Shown here piece after piece: positions 62,147-64,000 of a DNA stretch of 64,000 nt. The translations under genes and the position numbers were made by a program. The stretch comes from Parachlamydiaceae bacterium (GTDB lineage Bacteria; Chlamydiota; Chlamydiia; Chlamydiales; Parachlamydiaceae): positions 1 through 64,000 of the forward strand of contig JANWJE010000137.1 in NCBI GenBank assembly GCA_025451995.1, read 5' to 3'. Under the pieces are notes generated by a model, which had not been told where the DNA came from, made no database searches, and saw only the letters and a program-made list of their open reading frames with translations. Numbering within the stretch: the first letter of the stretch is position 1; each line of letters opens with the position of its first letter.

Positions 62147-62917
62147 ATGAATAATTTATCTTCAAACAAAGAGTATGAACCAAGAGATAATTTTATCCAC
62201 GCAATGGAAAGTAAAGGCTATGTTGTCGCTGGAAGAAAATATTATTCAATTGATAAAACGACAAAGCTGGGCCGCCTTTCTAAGTTATTTGGCTTAAAGA
62301 TGTCATTTAATGATATTACAGAAACATTTGTTTTTTTTACTTCTCCTAATAATCGTGCAGGAGCAGGATTAACCAATCTACTTTTGAACCGTGTAACGCA
62401 ACACTTTACTAAACCTGCACTAATCGAGATTTCACCGGAATCAAAATTAATTTGGTTGTATGCATCAAAATTAAAAGATTTTGAAAATGCTAAGTCATTT
62501 TGGTATGAGAAAATGGTTCCTGCCCTGAATGGGGTTGGAATTTTCCAGTTTGAAACAAAACCAGAGGTTATAGCAAAAGCGAAAGCAGCTTTAAAAGAAG
62601 CAAATCCAGGTTTTGATTTTGATCAGTGGAAAAAGATAGAAGAATCTAAAGATAATTTGATTGTAAGTTTAAAAGAGAACGGTGTAACTGAAGAGCAGCT
62701 TATAAAGGTAAATTCCTGGCAAGACCTCTGTAGTTTGGCATATCGACATGGATCTGATCAATCAAAAAAGTTAGCATCCCATCTAATAAATAATGTTAAT
62801 GCAAAAACAGATAACGACATTACAACTATACCACAAAAATCTTCTCCTGTAGAGGCAAACAATTCACCTTATATATTTTATTATGCACCTGAGTCCGCGA
62901 ACGATGATCTAGAGTAG
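62147..62917 (+). CDS. Unknown 256-residue protein
   Basis: No family is recognised. Residues 1-150 look like a compact alpha/beta domain (FIHAMESKGYVVAGRKYYSI, ETFVFFTSPNNRAGAGL, LIEISPESKLIWLYASKL); 150-215 are helical with repeated Lys/Glu; the C-terminal 40 residues are polar. No signal peptide or membrane segment. A good ribosome-binding site (GAGGGG) lies six bases before the ATG. It ends tail to tail with the small gene on the minus strand, overlapping by nine bases. Confidence 0.7.
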   Translation: MNNLSSNKEYEPRDNFIHAMESKGYVVAGRKYYSIDKTTKLGRLSKLFGLKMSFNDITETFVFFTSPNNRAGAGLTNLLLNRVTQHFTKPALIEISPESKLIWLYASKLKDFENAKSFWYEKMVPALNGVGIFQFETKPEVIAKAKAALKEANPGFDFDQWKKIEESKDNLIVSLKENGVTEEQLIKVNSWQDLCSLAYRHGSDQSKKLASHLINNVNAKTDNDITTIPQKSSPVEANNSPYIFYYAPESANDDLE

Positions 62918-63295
62918 GCCTTTGGGTTTATTTAAAATTTCATTATAGATCATCAAATTGCGCTTGTTATCCAATTTTCCAATCAACGTTTTTAATCTTG
63001 AATTTGTTGTTGTTATCTCATGCAACAGATGGTGATGGATCTCTTTAGAAGCCTTCACCTTCTGAATTTCATGCGATCGTTTCAATTCCAAGGATTGGAG
63101 GATTTCTTCGTGTCTTTTGTGTTGTTGAATGGGTTGAATCGGTTTTTTTCTCTCTATGTTTACTTCTTTTCGTTTCGGCAAAGGAGGGGTAGGCACCCTT
63201 TTGACATCTTGTTTCTTCTCTGCTGCAACATTTTGTTTAATATAAATATAATAGAGAGCTATTAGACTAATGATTAGTCCGATCGACTCAACCAT
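62909..63295 (-). CDS. Small single-pass membrane protein downstream of floA
   Basis: A 128-residue protein with an N-terminal membrane segment ([19 protein letters not shown]) and a charged, mostly helical, Lys/Glu/His-rich cytoplasmic part that may form a coiled coil. I chose the ATG at 63295 because AAGG lies seven bases upstream; an ATG five codons earlier (63310) is also in frame. It overlaps the end of floA by eight bases, so the two are translationally coupled, suggesting a functional link to the flotillin-like membrane scaffold. Not recognised as a named family. Confidence 0.68.
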   Translation of the reverse strand: MVESIGLIISLIALYYIYIKQNVAAEKKQDVKRVPTPPLPKRKEVNIERKKPIQPIQQHKRHEEILQSLELKRSHEIQKVKASKEIHHHLLHEITTTNSRLKTLIGKLDNKRNLMIYNEILNKPKGLL

Positions 63296-64000
63296 CTTTC
63301 TTACCTTCATCTGGTTTTGATAGCGAGTTGCGCATATCAGTATCTGCCTGAATATTTTGTATCCTCTGATAATCCATGATCCCTAAACGGCCGGAACGAA
63401 AGGCTTCCGCCATTGCTAAAGGAACTGCCGCTTGCGCTTCGACTAATTTAGCCTCCATATCTCTCACCTTTGCCAAATTTTCCTGCTCCACTGCAACGGC
63501 CATTGTGCGCCGCTTTTCTGCTTCGGCTTTAGCAATGCGAATATCCGATTCGGCTTGATCTGTGCGCAGTTTAGCTCCAATATTTTCCCCCAAATTAATT
63601 TCGACAATGTCGATAGATAAAATGAGAAAAGCTGTCGAAGCATCGAGTCCTTTTTCTAAAACCAATTTTGAAATTTTTTGAGGCGATTCTAAGACTTGTT
63701 TATGAGTATCTGACCCGCCGATTGCACTGACTATCCCCTCGCCGACACGGGCAATAATTGTCTCTTCAGTGGCCCCCCCCACCAACTGCGCGATATTTGT
63801 GCGCACCGTTACCCTTGCTCGGCAATTGAGCTGAATTCCATCTTTAGCAACCCCGGTGATGTATCCTCCATGGTTTGGGCAATCAATGACCCTTGGATTC
63901 ACAGATGTCTGGACTGCATCTTTTAAATCTCTTCCTGCCAAATCGATGGCTGTCGCACGCCTCCAATCTAAAGGGATGTTTGCTTTATCTGCCGCTATGA
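63288..64000 (-). CDS. floA: Flotillin-like protein FloA (5'-truncated by window end)
   Basis: Only the last 237 residues are in the window; the N-terminus with its membrane anchor lies beyond 64000. The reading frame is open to the edge ([20 protein letters not shown]...). Family-typical segments are [20 protein letters not shown], the [20 protein letters not shown] block, [15 protein letters not shown], the helical region [18 protein letters not shown], and the C-terminal [20 protein letters not shown]. The FloA/YqfA family forms membrane microdomain scaffolds with SPFH-like fold. The TTG at 63941 is an internal Leu codon, not a start. The full family length is about 325-335 residues. Confidence 0.9.
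   Translation of the reverse strand, partial: IAADKANIPLDWRRATAIDLAGRDLKDAVQTSVNPRVIDCPNHGGYITGVAKDGIQLNCRARVTVRTNIAQLVGGATEETIIARVGEGIVSAIGGSDTHKQVLESPQKISKLVLEKGLDASTAFLILSIDIVEINLGENIGAKLRTDQAESDIRIAKAEAEKRRTMAVAVEQENLAKVRDMEAKLVEAQAAVPLAMAEAFRSGRLGIMDYQRIQNIQADTDMRNSLSKPDEGKKDG

Noticed and set aside
63288-63941. TTG at 63941 as the true start of floA
   Set aside because: The frame stays open to the window edge and the upstream residues continue the FloA family pattern, so the gene is cut by the window.

Overview
The window is AT-rich bacterial DNA that most likely comes from an amoeba-associated chlamydia (order Chlamydiales, Parachlamydiaceae-like). Two things support this. The housekeeping run bamA–skp–lpxD followed by pdhA/pdhB/pdhC is a gene neighbourhood also known from Chlamydia, here with extra genes wedged in. 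Most of the remaining window is a dense set of large proteins with eukaryotic-type domains (HECT, BTB/BACK, F-box-like, Fic, ankyrin-like, LRR, kelch), typical of protist-infecting chlamydiae. The genus cannot be fixed from sequence alone.

Layout: (1) 1-4516, outer-membrane biogenesis: bamA, skp and lpxD on +, with a long hairpin covering the lpxD ribosome-binding site. (2) 4513-9182, three minus-strand genes of unknown function, two of them clear paralogs, next to a decayed GxxExxY gene. (3) 9263-13854, a minus-strand run of dicarboxylate/amino-acid symporter, pdhA, pdhB, pdhC with overlapping genes. (4) 13926-19864, a TVP38-like membrane protein, two large unknown proteins and YggS. (5) 19970-33658, first effector-like block: a Fic protein overlapping a second gene that looks like a catalytically dead Fic domain, an alpha-helical repeat protein, F-box-like solenoid proteins, an LRR protein and an ankyrin-like/HECT protein with a recognisable catalytic cysteine. 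(6) 33755-35709, a secreted kelch/galactose-oxidase-like gene bracketed by inverted copies of a palindromic repeat. (7) 35881-48129, one 4082-residue protein with an SF2 helicase-like core resembling the DUF3638/DUF3645 proteins of fungi, an N-terminal His-Asn-Gln-Cys arrangement resembling CE-clan cysteine proteases, and long C-terminal repeats. (8) 48390-56898, second effector-like block: a protein with two BTB-BACK modules, a helical protein and two overlapping F-box-like solenoid genes. (9) 57030-60445, a repeat-rich stretch with a GC-rich repeat array, two secreted collagen-like proteins, a sulfotransferase-like protein and several palindromes. (10) 60644-64000, a kinase-like protein, two small unknown proteins and the C-terminal part of the flotillin-like gene floA, which runs off the window.

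Read together, regions 5-8 look like a ubiquitin-pathway effector island. The HECT protein would be a complete E3. BTB-BACK and F-box proteins are substrate adaptors for host Cul3 and SCF ligases. The giant protein may carry a deconjugating or acetyltransferase-like head. Fic proteins usually AMPylate host or bacterial targets. No secretion signal was demonstrated for these proteins; delivery into the host is inference from domain type. Intergenic regions carry several families of dispersed palindromes. No tRNA, rRNA or CRISPR array was recognised.
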